From: Stenocarpella maydis | Taxonomy: Eukaryota; Ascomycota; Sordariomycetes; Diaporthales; Diaporthaceae | Assembly: GCA_002270565.1 (NCBI GenBank) | Contig: NQMI01000060.1 | Location: 186,001-250,000 of the forward strand | Reading direction: 5' to 3' | Length of the DNA stretch: 64,000 nt | In this document: positions 24,353 to 36,590 of the stretch, one piece after another | How positions within the stretch are numbered: position 1 is the first letter of the stretch | Layout: every line of letters starts with the position of its first letter | Notes under the pieces: generated by a model | The model's database searches: none | Told to the model about the DNA's origin: nothing | The model's input: the letters and a program-made list of their open reading frames with translations, nothing else | Position numbers and translations under genes: made by a program

Positions 24353-24442
24353 ATGCTGCGGCAGTATAGATGCTGCGGCAGTATAGATGCTGCGGCAGTA
24401 TAGATGCTGCGGCAGTATAGATGCTGCGGCAGTATAGATGCT
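24353..24442. repeat. Five exact 17-bp tandem repeats
   Basis: Five identical copies of ATGCTGCGGCAGTATAG plus five bases of a sixth. The lack of divergence suggests a recent or still variable array. It is not inside a gene that I can support. Confidence 0.97.
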
Positions 24443-25243
24443 AGCGCTCAGCCTTGTTCTCTATTAACCCGTACCGCGCCCAGTTTCATCGCAGCCGGAT
24501 GCAAAATCAACGCAACGGCGTAAGGCTTGGGGCATTCCGAGGCTCTAGCTCGTTGGTACAAAAGCTGGTGGCACAGCCAAACCGCAGGATGCTGCAGGCA
24601 TGCCTCCATGACAAAGGTGATGAGGCTCTGGGTATGGCAGGCATGTCGTCCACAGCTTGGTCCCAGTAATACCCATACATCGGGTTATTATCAATGAATA
24701 ACACTTGAAACGATCTACAGTCTGCACACAAGTATGCATTCAATGTTCTTCCACGGAGATACCATCATGAGTAAAGAGCGGAGGAGTTGCTTGTGAGTCC
24801 TAACTACTTGAACTCTGCGTGACGGCCAAGCGGCTCAAAGAGGTCGGTCCATTAGCTCAAATTCAAGAGCGCAGGATGTCGCGTACGTTGTCACGAGATT
24901 TTACTTTGCATGCTGTTCTGAAGCCGTCTTATCATGGCATCAACTGCCCTGGTTCGGTGCTGTCTGGTATGACGCCCACTGGATGTCGCCCGGGCCAGAT
25001 CGTATTGCGCTGTCCCGACGATGCGGCGCGGCACCGTGCGCGTCTGGAGTACGTCAAGCAGCAGGACGTGGCGGCCCAGATCCTCGCAGCATCGGCCTTC
25101 GAAGGCCCCGCGCATAGCCTGCTGGGTCTGGAGGGGGCGCTGCAACAAGCCGCGCGTACGCTCGAGTATACGTCTGATGCCGAGGACCTCGAGGACACCC
25201 CAGGCGACGACTCCGTGGCCGACGGGAAGCTTAAACCTGGCTT

Positions 25244-27048
25244 CTACGTCCCGGCCAGTGCTCGCTGGCCCACGCACTGTGGGCAGAGATTCTCGGCCAG
25301 AGGTAACAGGAGACGGTTCTCACCGCGCCAGTGGTGAGTCGCGAGGGGTTTTGAAGGTGTGTGGATGATGCGATTCAAGGCTGCCTTTAATGCTTGAACT
25401 TCCTTTTCATGGTCGGCCCTCGGGCACCCAAGTTGTTTGATGGCCAGACAGTACGCGGAGGGCCTGTCAACCGGCCTGTTCTCGTCATCTTGCATTCCCA
25501 GTATATCCAAGTCTGGGGGCTCCAAGGCGGCCTTGACAACAGAGCTGAATCCATCATCCGCCCAATACCAAGGTAATGAGGTCTCGGCGAATGGCAGAGC
25601 GACCTGAACAGGGAAGCCAAAGCCATACGGCTGGTCCCCGCTGCTTAGTGGAGCTTTGTCCATTAGTCCACCTGTGGGCAGATTGGGTGACTGATCCCGG
25701 GCGTGGCCAAAATTGCCTTCTCTCTGCTTGTCGAGCATATGTGACTGGGAACTCGTAGTGACTGGAAATCGGCGCACGCCCATTTTGCCACTCGTTTGGG
25801 TGATGGCGCTGACAGGGACAGCTCCGCAGCATGAAGCAGCATCATCCGTACCTTGGAGAAGGCTGTCCCCAACAACTGATATGGCTTCATTTGTCTTGTA
25901 GGAATCTGGTGGTTCGTGATTGACGAGGTCGGCGGCGTCTGACCCCATTGCATCAACGACAACAGAGACCACGGGATTTTTTTGTAGGAACTTGTCCATG
26001 TTGGAGTCTGGAGAGTCGTTTCGCGCCTCTCCATAAATAGATGAGACGGGCCTATCCAAGGCTGACACAGTCGGAACCTCTGTCGATGGCTCTTGAGCTC
26101 GTTCAAGTGAGCTGTCCGCCACCCATGGCTCAAATATAAGCGAAGGGCGGCGGCTCAGGGTCTTAATATAAGAAAATCCCGACGTTGGAGGCCCCCCGAT
26201 ATTTTCTCGCTCGTCAATAAAGAGCTCAAGACACCTGAACGAACCGCAGTCGCCTTCGCTGGCAACTGCGCTGTTGGAAGCGACGGACATGATGGAGGCA
26301 GGCCCGCCGTCATCATCCTCGTTCCCATTTTCGAGAGCAGTGCTCGCTTCACGGGTCCACGATGATTCGAGCGCGCGACGGTAGACTTTTGACTCTATCA
26401 AAATAGAGTCGAAAGAAAACTTGGCCAGGTCATCCTCCCTTCCGAGCCCGGACGAAGAAAGAGTTATCTTGGCGGACATGCACGATGCCGTTTCAAACGC
26501 CCCTCTGCTTGACGCTTTCTCCAGCACTGTTTCCCTCTCATCGTTTGAGTGTCTGTCCATCATTAGATTGGTCAGAGCAAAATCTCTGGCATAGGTAGCT
26601 GATGGAAGGGTGCGACCTACAGCTGAGCAACCTGTAGCAGCAACATCAATGCTTGCGTCTGTACTACCAAAGTGGCACCCCATTCGGTGACTTGGGCTGA
26701 TTTCCGGACATGTCGCAGTTTTGCCCTGCTCCTCGATGTTTCAGCTTCCGTCCTGACCGCCTGGACGTGAGCTTGTATTTGTTCGGCAATGGTGTAGACT
26801 CCGTATATCGAATCGCTGAGGTGTGACTCGAAGGAGGCCGGGAAGGTCTGCGGCCGCTGGCGAAAGATTCCACAGATCTCTCGGATCGCCAGGTTGATTG
26901 TGTTGGTCTGCCGAGATATGTTGTCAATATGTTCCAGCGCACCGCAGAACTCCATCTGCAAATGCCGACAGCCAATTCCCACTTTGGTCGCGATTTCTGC
27001 TACGCTTAGAGCGCTGGCCACGAGCCCAAACATCGAAATGGGGTCCAT
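25244..27048 (-). CDS. Protein with NLR-type fungal N-terminal domain, no NTPase
   Basis: The first 140 residues (MDPISMFGLVASALSVAEIA..., then helical segments to LLLQVAQL) look like the helical N-terminal domain that begins many fungal NLR/STAND and ankyrin proteins (Fungal_N type). I join two frames across a 68-bp intron, 26620-26553: donor GTAGGT, a CTAATGA branch-like site and acceptor GACAG. This gives exons 27048-26621 and 26552-25244 and 578 residues. Without the intron the first frame stops after 143 codons. The remaining 435 residues are Ser-, Asp- and Glu-rich with no NACHT, NB-ARC, ankyrin or WD motif. The start at 27048 (AAGATGG) is well placed. The donor is not the best consensus, so the join is likely but not certain. 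Function is unknown; a signalling or adaptor role is inference. Confidence 0.65.
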
Positions 27049-29477
27049 CTTGGGTGATTACATCCACTGAATGCATAAGGCCACAATTTGTGTCGCCCAA
27101 TATAAAAATTGACACGAGAGATACAGCTGAGCTTGAGGCGGCACGAGCATTTACTGGCTATATCAGGAGGGAACCGACGGTATCCAACGCCGATTTTTGT
27201 CTGTCGGCTGCGCCCAGCTGCAGGCATACCCAAAGCAGGGTCGTTGCCGCTATAGCTGCATTAAGCCACTTCGAAGGCTTGGAAGGATGCACCAGTGGGT
27301 GGCGCAACGTCATCTAAGCTTTTGATCGACATTTGTCCTATGGATCGCAATAAAGTTGTCCCCCAATACCCCCGTAACTATCTTTTGCGTATCCCACGAA
27401 GCCCAATCAGGGACCAGCCGCTTGAAGAACGTGGTTTTGGAACTATCAGTGCCACATCCCCACTGACCACCAATCATGCGAACTGTGATTGGGGCTGGAT
27501 CTTGTAGTTATCAAGATACAGACGATCTCCTCAGCCTTCATAAAATCGCAATACAAGAAATCGGACATTAGAAACAGATGTCACACCGCCCCGGTACATC
27601 GCCTAGGAATCCGGCACACCCCATAGCCAATGCTATAGCACCTACACTGACAACACCAACACCTCAGCTCCTAAACCTATATTTAATTCTAAGGTATGGT
27701 TATCCTGGGTATGTAAACTCGGATGATGCATGAATGAAATTGAAGGCTAAGGTGCGTACTAGGAGTTAATGAAGCCTGCTACCCAGGTAGTTGGCGGTTC
27801 TCATGAAGTACTTCTTCCCTTTCCGGATTTGTGTCATTGGATCTAGTGACAGTCAACACGATTACGCCACGGATCAAGTTGACATTTTTAACCTGAGAAT
27901 TTGTGCGGATATTCAAATCAGTCCATGATGAAATAATACGAAACACCACATCATTTGGGGAGGAAAGCCACACACTTCTGCCATGACGGTAACGCACAAA
28001 CCCAAAGTCCACAGCAATCGACTTCACATGGCTCACCCGGATGTCAATATCCATTTGGCTCCGGCGGGGACCTCGTGACACTTCCCTCACGCTGGCCCGC
28101 TCCCTGTACACTAAAACCGGCCAGCCAGCCCTGCCTGAACATGTTATCTGGGTCGGGCGGACCACCTCCCTCACGGGCGGTTATCCGACTTGGTCTCGGG
28201 TCGCTTTCTCTCGCAGGCTCTTCCGCACCATCCGCTATCGTTACTTGCTTTTTGGCCGTCTTCTGTAACCCCCCTCCTTTTTTTTTTTTTTTTTTTTTTT
28301 TTGAGCACTTGAGATTATCCATCGAGACCATGTCTCCTGTCACTTCATCCAGCTCGAGATCAGCTGTGATTTCTGTTGCTCGGTCAGTCATTTTGTGCAG
28401 TCTTGAGGGAATGTGAACCCCAGGGGTGACGTGAAAATTATTTTTGGGTCAAGAGATGCTGATAGGAGTGGCCATATTATATCCATGGACTATATATCAA
28501 ACTTCAGGCGGCCGTGAGTCACCACCGGCGAGCTGGGCTCACGGAGGCACCCAACAACTAACTGACTTGATGCATCCCAAGTGGCCAAACTTATGTTCCA
28601 AGGTTGTCTGCTGGTCTTCAGCAGGTCGGCGGCCCAGCCTAACTGTCTCCTGCGTTATTAATAAGGGGGTCAGGACCACCAACCCCCTGGTGGGTACTAC
28701 GGTGTTACATCGGCTGTTGATCCACAGAATATGGAGGCTGTGGGTTCAAGACTGTGGGTGATGTCGATCACCAAGACGCCCAGGGGGACTTGACAAGTTA
28801 TTTGTGCAAATTGTAGGTGCCGCACCAATACCTCAGGCATTGCCACGATGCCCCCCCGTCCAGCTACCACAACCTGTAAGCAAGGGTCGCTCGATGCGGG
28901 CTAGTCTCGTTGATGTGCCGTACGACGCTCAACAGTCGCCTTCTGTGCAACAATCGCCTGCACTAGGCGCCTCGAGAGAGAAACGCGTGGGTGGGCAACT
29001 GGTCTGCCGGTCTGGCTAGGCACCATTTTCTAGACCCAGTAAGAGATTGCCAGCGTGCTGCGGCAGGCTGTGTGGCAGTCGACCAGGGACAGACGTGTTG
29101 AAAAGACCAGGGACATACTAGAGATATGTACAAAGTCTACAGCGCGCAAAACGACCTCAATACCAAGCAAGGATCACACACTCCTCGGGATAAATCAACC
29201 TGTGGTAGGTGATTGAATCTATGTATGGACTACAGCACCAGCCCAACTTCTCAAGCTGAGCCCAGCCTCGTCCAGCAAAAAAAGTAGCAAGCAAACCAAG
29301 CAAGCCTCAGGCTATGCCAGGCTACCTCGAGGGTTCCCCCTCCCGCTCTCTGCGACAAGGTCCTCAGGTAAGTAGGTACACGCAAGAGACAAAAACAACG
29401 GCAACAGGTAGTAAACACTACAACAGACACACACAACTCATTACCAATATCCTCGGTTTTAAAAACACCAACAACAC
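27049..29477. other. Intergenic region with long T run
   Basis: AT-richer around 27,500-27,780. It holds a 25-base T run at 28278-28302. Two minus-strand frames at 27,779-28,391 can be joined across a 46-bp intron-like gap, but the evidence is too thin to call a gene. From about 28,440 to 29,470 nothing is recognised. Confidence 0.5.
28278..28302. repeat. Poly(T) run of 25
   Basis: Uninterrupted T run on the plus strand, i.e. poly(A) on the minus strand. It could be the tail of a retroposed copy or a simple homopolymer; no matching element was found beside it. Confidence 0.95.
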
Positions 29478-29539
29478 CTACAAGCCCCCCCCCCTCCTGA
29501 CCTTTCCCCCAACCTTTCTTCCGTCTACCGTTCTGTCCC

Positions 29540-29540
29540 N
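29540..29540. other. Ambiguous base N, probable contig join
   Basis: A single N at the 3' edge of a good coding frame. The sequence character changes sharply across it, from GC-rich codons to a C-tract, which suggests a scaffold join or collapsed gap rather than a simple miscall. Confidence 0.8.
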
Positions 29541-29867
29541 GGTGCGGCCGTGGGGCTCGTAGGGCGCCTGGCGGCGGGGCTCGGCGAAGGGCCCCGGGCT
29601 CCGCGTGTCCCGGCTGGCGACGAGCTGCAGCACGCCCTGCATGGCCCACCCGAGCGCGTTGTAGGGCATGCCGCCGGGCCCCAGGGCGAGGTAGCCGCGG
29701 TAGCTCGAGAGGGCGCGCGAGGCCGCGGGGATGCAGAGGGCCAGGGCCACCGCGAGGGCCGCCACGGCTGTCCCTGGCCTGTCCTGCAGGAGGGCTCTCA
29801 TCGGGATGGCGATGCCCCTGGCGCGGAGCCGCCCCGCGAGGGTGGTGGTGAAGCGGCTGGCCTCCAT
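29541..29867 (-). CDS. Partial conserved fungal membrane protein, cut by assembly N
   Basis: The frame starts MEASRFTTTLAGRL and has one hydrophobic segment (about 31-53, AVAALAVALALCIPAA) followed by YRGYLALGPGGMPYNALGW. I associate this pattern with a conserved but uncharacterised single-pass fungal protein whose C-terminus is Pro/Arg-rich. It reads well up to the ambiguous base at 29540, then turns into C-rich sequence unlike the family, so the 3' end is missing or misjoined. An acceptor-like CCCCCAG about 16 bp upstream of the ATG suggests that a first exon may lie further up. Function unknown. Confidence 0.55.
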
Positions 29868-29919
29868 GACGGTGTTGATCCCTGGGGGCCGAGATTGGTT
29901 TGCGATGGGTTTCTGTCAC

Positions 29920-31800
29920 TTTGATATGTGAATTCCCCTGGTGGATGCCGGGGGCACGAGGAAGTAAAGTGGCCCAAACGCGGGGAATGCTGACGCACTA
30001 TTAATAGGTTTGGATTCCTCTTTGCCCATGCGTAATCCGGATTATCCGTGGGCCACCCGCGTCCACCATTCATCCACGCACGCATCCTTCAGTCACACCT
30101 GGCCTGGGGAGGTGATTGCGTACAAGAGACTGAAGCCGGATTTACCATGTCTTGGGGCAATGACAAGGCCGAGCCCACAGACTCTTTGCTACCGTTTTCA
30201 AACGCAGCGTTGGGCGGAGTGATGAATAGAGCTGCGGCTCTGCCGACAATGTGATCTGGCCTATCGCTTAGGGATGTGTTGCTCTGTTCGTTAGTCATTT
30301 TCGGATGAGGCAGGCGACGGGTGTGTGTGTTGTACAAGGACAGATGAGGAAAAGGAAGTGTTGCTTGAGTGTCAGAGCGAGGGACATTGCTCAGGATAGG
30401 GTGTCGAAGCTGCCATTATTTAAAGCAGAGACATTCAAAATCAGCCGTTTGTGCTGTGCCCTGCAATGCTGGTGCTCATGTGGCACAGCTGGGCCCATCT
30501 CAGGCATAGTAGCTGGTTTTTCGTCCTTGATCCGATCACGACACATAGGGGGAAAAAAGGGAGCTGTAGGCGGTCTCCTCATATAGTCGTAAACGCTCGA
30601 AGACGCCGCGTTAGATAATAAATACAATGCTGATAACAATAAGTTTAAAAGACAATATCAGGCACAGTAGTGTTGCTGCTGTCAGACTTGACTACACTTA
30701 CAGCAAGGCTCATCACGCATCTCTCATACACGCCGGGTCGTAATACTATACAAGTGAGAGCATGAGTACAGGGGGGGGGGGAGGCAAAATGTGGTTGGTA
30801 TATATTATAAGCTGCACAACAATAGTCCATAGACCACCAGATTGCTTTTTTCTCTTTTTCGGCGCCACGTCTATATTCGATGCATGCGTTAATAATCAAT
30901 GCAGCCCAGTCAGATGCAGGGCCCGCTCGGCTCCCGCATGATGAATCGTCGTCAAGAAGCCCAGCTGTCGTCTATTTCCTGATCCCCGTGAGACAAGCAG
31001 AGAAAAGCATCAAGATACGATGCTGGTCCGGAGACTCCAACTCTCCGGAGGAAATGCTAAACAAACGCAGATTGTATACCCAAGCCGTGGGCTGGGGCGT
31101 GCATGCCGTACGTAGCTGGCACTCCACGCCGTCCCTGGCCCGTGTGCAAAGAAGAAAAAATGATAGATGCTCGCCAGGCAACAAAAAAATTCCACAGAAG
31201 AACGCCAGCCAGGGAAGCGCAAGAAAGACATCCAGCCAACCGACCGACCGAACCGACCCGACGACCTATGCAGACAGACGATTTAACGTGACCCCCTCCT
31301 ACTGTGCCTCCCAAAAATGCAATAACGCACAAGACAAGTCCTACCCCGCCCCTTGCAAAATCATGGGGAAAATACACCTGCCATTCATGACACGCAGGAT
31401 GACCAAGAACGCCGCCTGTCTTTCCCGCCTCTAGTTTCGTTGGTTGCAGTAGACTCTGCCCCGTCTGTATATCGGGCTCTACCCCTATATTAATACACAC
31501 AAGTGATCAGTGATCCTGTATCCGGCTCGGATGTCGTGCATGCGTGGGCCAGCTGTCCAGAAGTGTGATCTTGTTCGCTTCGTTGGTCGCTCGCAGGTCG
31601 CGTGTGATCGATCGGGAAATCTGACCGAGCTCTGTGCCTTCTTGGCGAATGCACAATCAATTCGGACCGCTGTCGAAACCCCCGGATCTTGTAGTTGCTC
31701 CGGCCGTCCAATACGTCGCATCATATCCGGTGCTCCTTCGGTTCTCGTCCTGGTTCTTGCTCCGCTCCTAAGTCAAAGCCAGGCTCTCGTTCAACCCGCC
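29920..31800. other. Intergenic region with one dispersed repeat copy
   Basis: No gene is supported. It contains the second copy of the dispersed repeat (30569-30658) and a G run near 30,772-30,781. The part near 31,800 is presumably the 3' region of the Hpc2 gene. Confidence 0.6.
30569..30658. repeat. Dispersed repeat, copy 2
   Basis: Direct-orientation relative of 24011-24112. Many of the differences are C/T or G/A, and this copy is the AT-richer one. Confidence 0.7.
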
Positions 31801-33989
31801 CTACGAGTTCATGATACCTGCGCCGAGCCCGGCCGAGAGCGAAGGCACGGACGCGCTGGGCCCGACCAGGCCGGCCAGGAGGCCGTAGGACCCGGCCGCG
31901 CTGCCGTTGGTGCCGGTGTTGGACTTGGACGCCGCCATCTGCTGGGCCTTCTGCTCGCGCTCCGCCTTCTCGCGGTCCAGCTGCTGCTTCTCGGCCTTGG
32001 TGATTCGTGGCTTGCGCGTCGTGGTGCCGCCGCGGGAACCGGGCCCACCGCCTCGTCCTCTACCGCCCTCGCCGCGTCCACGTCCTCCGCGCGATCCGGG
32101 ACCACCGCCTCGTCCGCGACCGCGTCTGACAGGTCCCTCGCTGTGTAGCAAGACAAAGGGTCAGCAAATTGCGAGGTTTAACAGTAAGCTAGGGGCGAGA
32201 GAAATGTGACATACCGCTCAGGAGCCTTGGGGACCTCCTGCACCAGGGGACCGCTGTACACGAAGAATCCGTCCTGGACGGCCGCGGCCTGCTCCTCCCA
32301 CAAGAGCTCGGAATCGTCGACAAAGTCGTCGCCGCGGTCGTACTCGTCCTCACGCCAGTTGCGCTTCTTGCGCTTCGGCTTCTCGGGCGCGGCGGCGTCG
32401 GCACCACTTGTCAGGCCGCCGTTGTTCCCCATGCCGCCCATCTCGATGTTGCTGTTCTCGTCCTCGCTCGCGTTGAACTCGGGGTCCTCCTCCTCAGCGG
32501 AATCGCGACCGGACTGTTGCCTCTCCAGGGCGGCAGAGGCAGCGGCAATGCGAGCCTTGCGGTCGCGGTTGGCTGCCTCGCGTGGGTGCAACGCGTCCCA
32601 GCCGTACTTGCTCTCGGCCAGGCGCATGAAGTTGACGTACTTGTTACTCTCGCCGTTGAGCGGGATGTGCAGGATGATGGAGGGGGCTTCCTTCTCCTCG
32701 CCCGGGGCGACCTTTCCAAAGTCGAGGATGGACCGATCGTTTGAGGTACCAGCGAGGGGAGCCACATCTGGCAGCGCATTCTTCAGGCTGCCCATCTTGG
32801 GGGAGGAAGAAGTCGAGGACACAGGCTTCTTCTCCTTGCGGGTCTGGGCGACGACGGTCGCGACCTTCTTGGACGGGGCGGGCATGGTGCTGGGAGCTGG
32901 CATTCCAGAGCTGGCCGGGGCGGCGGGTTTGAACGGCTCGGCTGCCTTGGGAGGCTGAGGCATAGGAGGTGGGCCGGGCTTCTTGATCTCGACGGTAGAC
33001 GACTTGGGAGCCGCACCGGACATAGGCGGAGGGTCCTTGCGCACCTGATTCGATGGCGAGGGCGGCAGAGAGGAGGGGTCTTGGAACCGGCCATGCGCTG
33101 CAGTGCTGTGGAAAGAAGAATGAGCCTGTGTGGGCGAGACGGCCTTGGAAGCAGACACCTGCGGGGGTGCATCAATCAGGCTTGAAATTGATGGGGATGC
33201 GCTGGCCCGGTTTGTCATCTGAGAAGGGCCGCGAGGGGATGCCAAGGCAGAGGTTCCGTAGGGGTCGCGGGTAACCATTGTCTCCCGGACAGGGTCGTAG
33301 CTGGAAGACCGGACTGGGTCAAAGGCCATGCGTACCGGGGCGGGAGGGGCGGGTATAGGCGGAGGCGAGTCGCGGTTCAGCAGCGAGGACATGAAAGAGG
33401 GACCCTCGCGCTTTGGGACCTTTGCCGGGTTGGGCTGCTGGCTGGGGTTGTTGTTGCTGCTGCTGCTGGGTGCGGCCACAGGTGCTGGTGCCGGGCGCGA
33501 GTCCAGATCCATAAGGATCGGGCTGGCCTCAGTCGTGTGCTGGAGTTGGTGTGTGACAGAGCTGCTGGAGAGGGCAGAGGGCTGCTCCGGCTCGGCCGAC
33601 TCCTGGGTGGCGGCGATCTTGCGCTTCCGCTGGATGGGCGGCGCGTTTGGGTCTCTAGGCTTCCGGGGCTTTCGAGCCTTTGGCTCAGGAACGACTGGCG
33701 TGCCATCTGGGTTGACCTTGGGCTTGACGGTGCTACCGGGCTTTCGACCGGGCTTCTTTCTTGGAAGGCCAGCGGCGGTTAGTGGCACATCGGGCGGAGG
33801 GGGCTGTGCTGGAGCCACGACTCCAAACCGAGGACCGGATGCTGTGTCGACGACGATCTCGTCCATCTCGATGTTGGCCCTGCCCACGTTGAGGCGGGAG
33901 GGTGAGGAGGGGTTGCTGATGGAACTGGCTGGTGGTGACGAGAGAGAGGTAGGTGAGGAGCTCATCGCACTGCGACCCTGCAATGCCAT
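31801..33989 (-). CDS. HPC2: HIR histone chaperone complex subunit Hpc2 (ubinuclein-like)
   Basis: Hpc2 is the subunit of the HIR/HIRA complex that contacts histone H3-H4 and supports replication-independent nucleosome assembly and histone gene repression. There are two exons, 33989-32215 and 32140-31801 (74-bp intron, donor GTATGT, acceptor CACAG), giving 704 residues. The Hpc2/ubinuclein (HUN) motif is clear at about 550-582: YDRGDDFVDDSELLWEE followed by DGFFVYSGPL. Upstream are an AT-hook-like KKPGRKPG (about 78-85), a basic KRKIAATQE segment and long Pro/Ser-rich disorder. Exon 2 encodes an RG/RGG-rich stretch (about 596-635) and a KAEKQQLDREKAE helix, which would add nucleic-acid binding capacity. 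Two candidate starts exist, Met1 and Met9; I kept the first. The motif makes the call firm. Confidence 0.93.
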
Positions 33990-36570
33990 ATGTGCCTTTT
34001 CAAGTTTGCGCAGCTGCCTTCAACCGGGGGGGGGGGTAGGCCGCCTGAAGGCTCTCTGCTCTGCCGTGTTGACCGAAGAGGCGAGTTCCCAGATATCCCC
34101 AGCCAGGTGCAGGTGCAGTGTGTTGGCGTTGTGCTGCGTTGTGTGGTGATGTGTGGTGTTGATAGGATTGTTCGGTTCTATTGTGTCTGCCACAGAAGAA
34201 AGTCGCCGTTGTCTGTTTCTGAGAATAGTACAAGGACCGATGCAGGCACAGGGATGCAGGGTATTGTGTGGTGCAACCCTTGTGTGGTTTTTTTTTCCTT
34301 TTTGCTTTCTGCTTTCCGACAAGGCCCTTTTATTTTCTGAGAGAAGAAGAGGGGAAAAAAGTGAAATGTTGTGTTGCAGGTGAATGGCGACAGTCAATGT
34401 TTCCTATGGTACAAAATGGTCGCAGTTGGAAACAAGGACGTTGTTGGGTATAGTTGCTAACAGTAATGGCGATATGGCAGGGTGTAAATGGCGGGGCGGG
34501 GTGTTAGGAGGTGACCAGGACGAGTGAAGAGAGAGTGTGTCGCGCGGTTGTCGGCTAGTCTTGGCTAGCGGGCGGTGGAGAAGGGGCACTCTGAATAACC
34601 TCACCACAACCACAGCCTCCAGATTATGGACACGTTCCGGGCGGATGCACGGCTCTTGCAGCGGCTAAAAGTGCTGCAAACAGGGGCCGGAGGGCAGAAT
34701 GGAGCGCAGAAAAGAAATCGGCGGATTGAGAGGGACAAATTGATTATGGTCTTGAGAGGTTATTCGGATGGCGCGGGGTGTTTCTGGATGGATTTGTGTA
34801 TTCAACACCAAAGGGCGGTGGTGAGGTGTTGTGTGTAGAAAGCGGGAGAGGATGAGGAAAGTGGGAATGCGGGCGGGCAGAGGGTGTTGGTACGAGATTG
34901 GAGATGGTTACGTTTTGGCCGGGAACATAAATTGGATTTTTGGGAGGGATCAAAAGGGCAGGGGAAAATCGGGGCCCTGGGCACCATCAGACAAGAGTCG
35001 GGATAGAGGCAACGAAGGGGGAAAATGTTGTTAACCACGAGCTAAAGTGCCAAACCACCACAATGAGCAGAGAGACCAAGGCAGGCCCGGGGCCAGACGA
35101 GCCAAGGGGAGGCGAGGCGAGGCAAGAGGAAGAAGGCAATGCAGACCAGACCGGACCAGACCAGACCCAAACCAAACCAAACCAAACCACCAGGGCGAGC
35201 AAGGCTAGAGATGACCAGAGGGAGAGGGAGAGGAGGCAACACGAGGGGGGGGAGGGACCCTGGACCCCCCATGAGAGGAGAGAGAGGGTGGGGCACGAGG
35301 AGTGAATGATGAGAGAGAGGCAATGGGAATGAATGGGCATGGGAATGGGGACGTCCCAGCTTGATCGGAACGACGGGGCATGGATGGATGGTGGATGGAT
35401 GGACACGGGGGAGCACGACGAGCAAACCACCACGACTACCAAGGGAAAGGGGAGGATTGGGACGGCATGGGACGGTCAGGATAGCGACGGATGGACTGAC
35501 TGACTGCCTTGAGTGACAGACTCAACTCTCAACTATGGGATCCATCACAGTCACACCCCCACACGAACCAACCAAGGCCCGACAGACCGACCGACCGACC
35601 AACTGACCGATCGACTAACCACCAAATCAACGGTGGTGGGAGTGCGTGATGGTGAGAGCGAGAGAGACACGACGTGATTAAAACACTACCTAGGCCCACG
35701 ACCCCAGATGCGACAAGCGACAGACAGTATCGGGAGGCATGGGCCGGGACTGGGCACACCAGATTGACAGATTGATGCAGAGAGAGCATGGGCCATCCAT
35801 CCATCCATCTCTCACTCCCCCCATCATCGTCGCTCCACCCAAGATTTAGTCTAATTCGTCTGATGCGCGCGAACACTTCACCTGTTTGACAACCAAGGGG
35901 GGTTGCATTGCCAGCCGGCAGCCCATCCTCGGACAGGACACCCGGGTGTGATGGCAAGGAGAACGGGAAGGGGAGAGAGGGAAGTGTGTGCATGGGCGGG
36001 CACATGATTGAGAAACTCTGACGGGAACGGGAGCCAACTAGCACTAGTGTAGGGGCTGGCATTTGCTGGGTGCATGTACTAGTTGGCCGTATACGGAGCA
36101 TGTATATGTGGCTTTGCCCAAGGTATAGCCATGAGTTATGAGCAGGGGTATATGGGCATGAGAGTGGAAAAGTGACCTGGGCTTGGGAGTGGGGTACATT
36201 AAGCAATAATGCCCTGACAATCCTGATTCTAGAAGGGGGTTATCCGCGCAAGATAGTGCAGAGGTATACATGGTATATATACACAGTATACATCCGTAGT
36301 ATATATAGAGAGAGATAGAGATAGGCGCAGATGCATTGTGTACAAAGTGCCAACTCAAACGGTGCTACTTGCTGACAGGTGAGGTACATACCCCGGTATG
36401 ATAGTAGTAGTACTAGCTGGTGTACTCTCCAAGGTAGGTTCTGACCTGGATGACGGCCGAAGCGAGAGAAGGTCGACAATCGGAAAAGAAGAATCGAGGC
36501 GGCTGTAACATCCCTGTCCGTGGCTGGACCCCTGTTCCTCCTCGTGTGGGTGGGTGGGTGGGTGACGGTG

Positions 36571-36590
36571 CAGCAGCAGCAGCAGCAGCA
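36571..36590. repeat. (CAG)6 trinucleotide run
   Basis: Uninterrupted CAG run preceded by a GGGT run; not inside a supported gene. Confidence 0.9.

Larger units (their letters stand above)
22023..25243. other. Intergenic region with tandem and dispersed repeats
   Basis: Contains the promoter of the mannosidase next to 22023, heptamer repeats (22289-22410), one copy of a dispersed repeat (24011-24112) and a 17-bp tandem array (24353-24442). A coding-like stretch on the plus strand at about 24,960-25,270 overlaps the 3' end of the next gene but has no recognised domain. Confidence 0.55.

Noticed and set aside
33328..34149. 273-codon plus-strand frame opposite Hpc2
   Set aside because: Antisense of Pro/Ser-rich codons; no motif.
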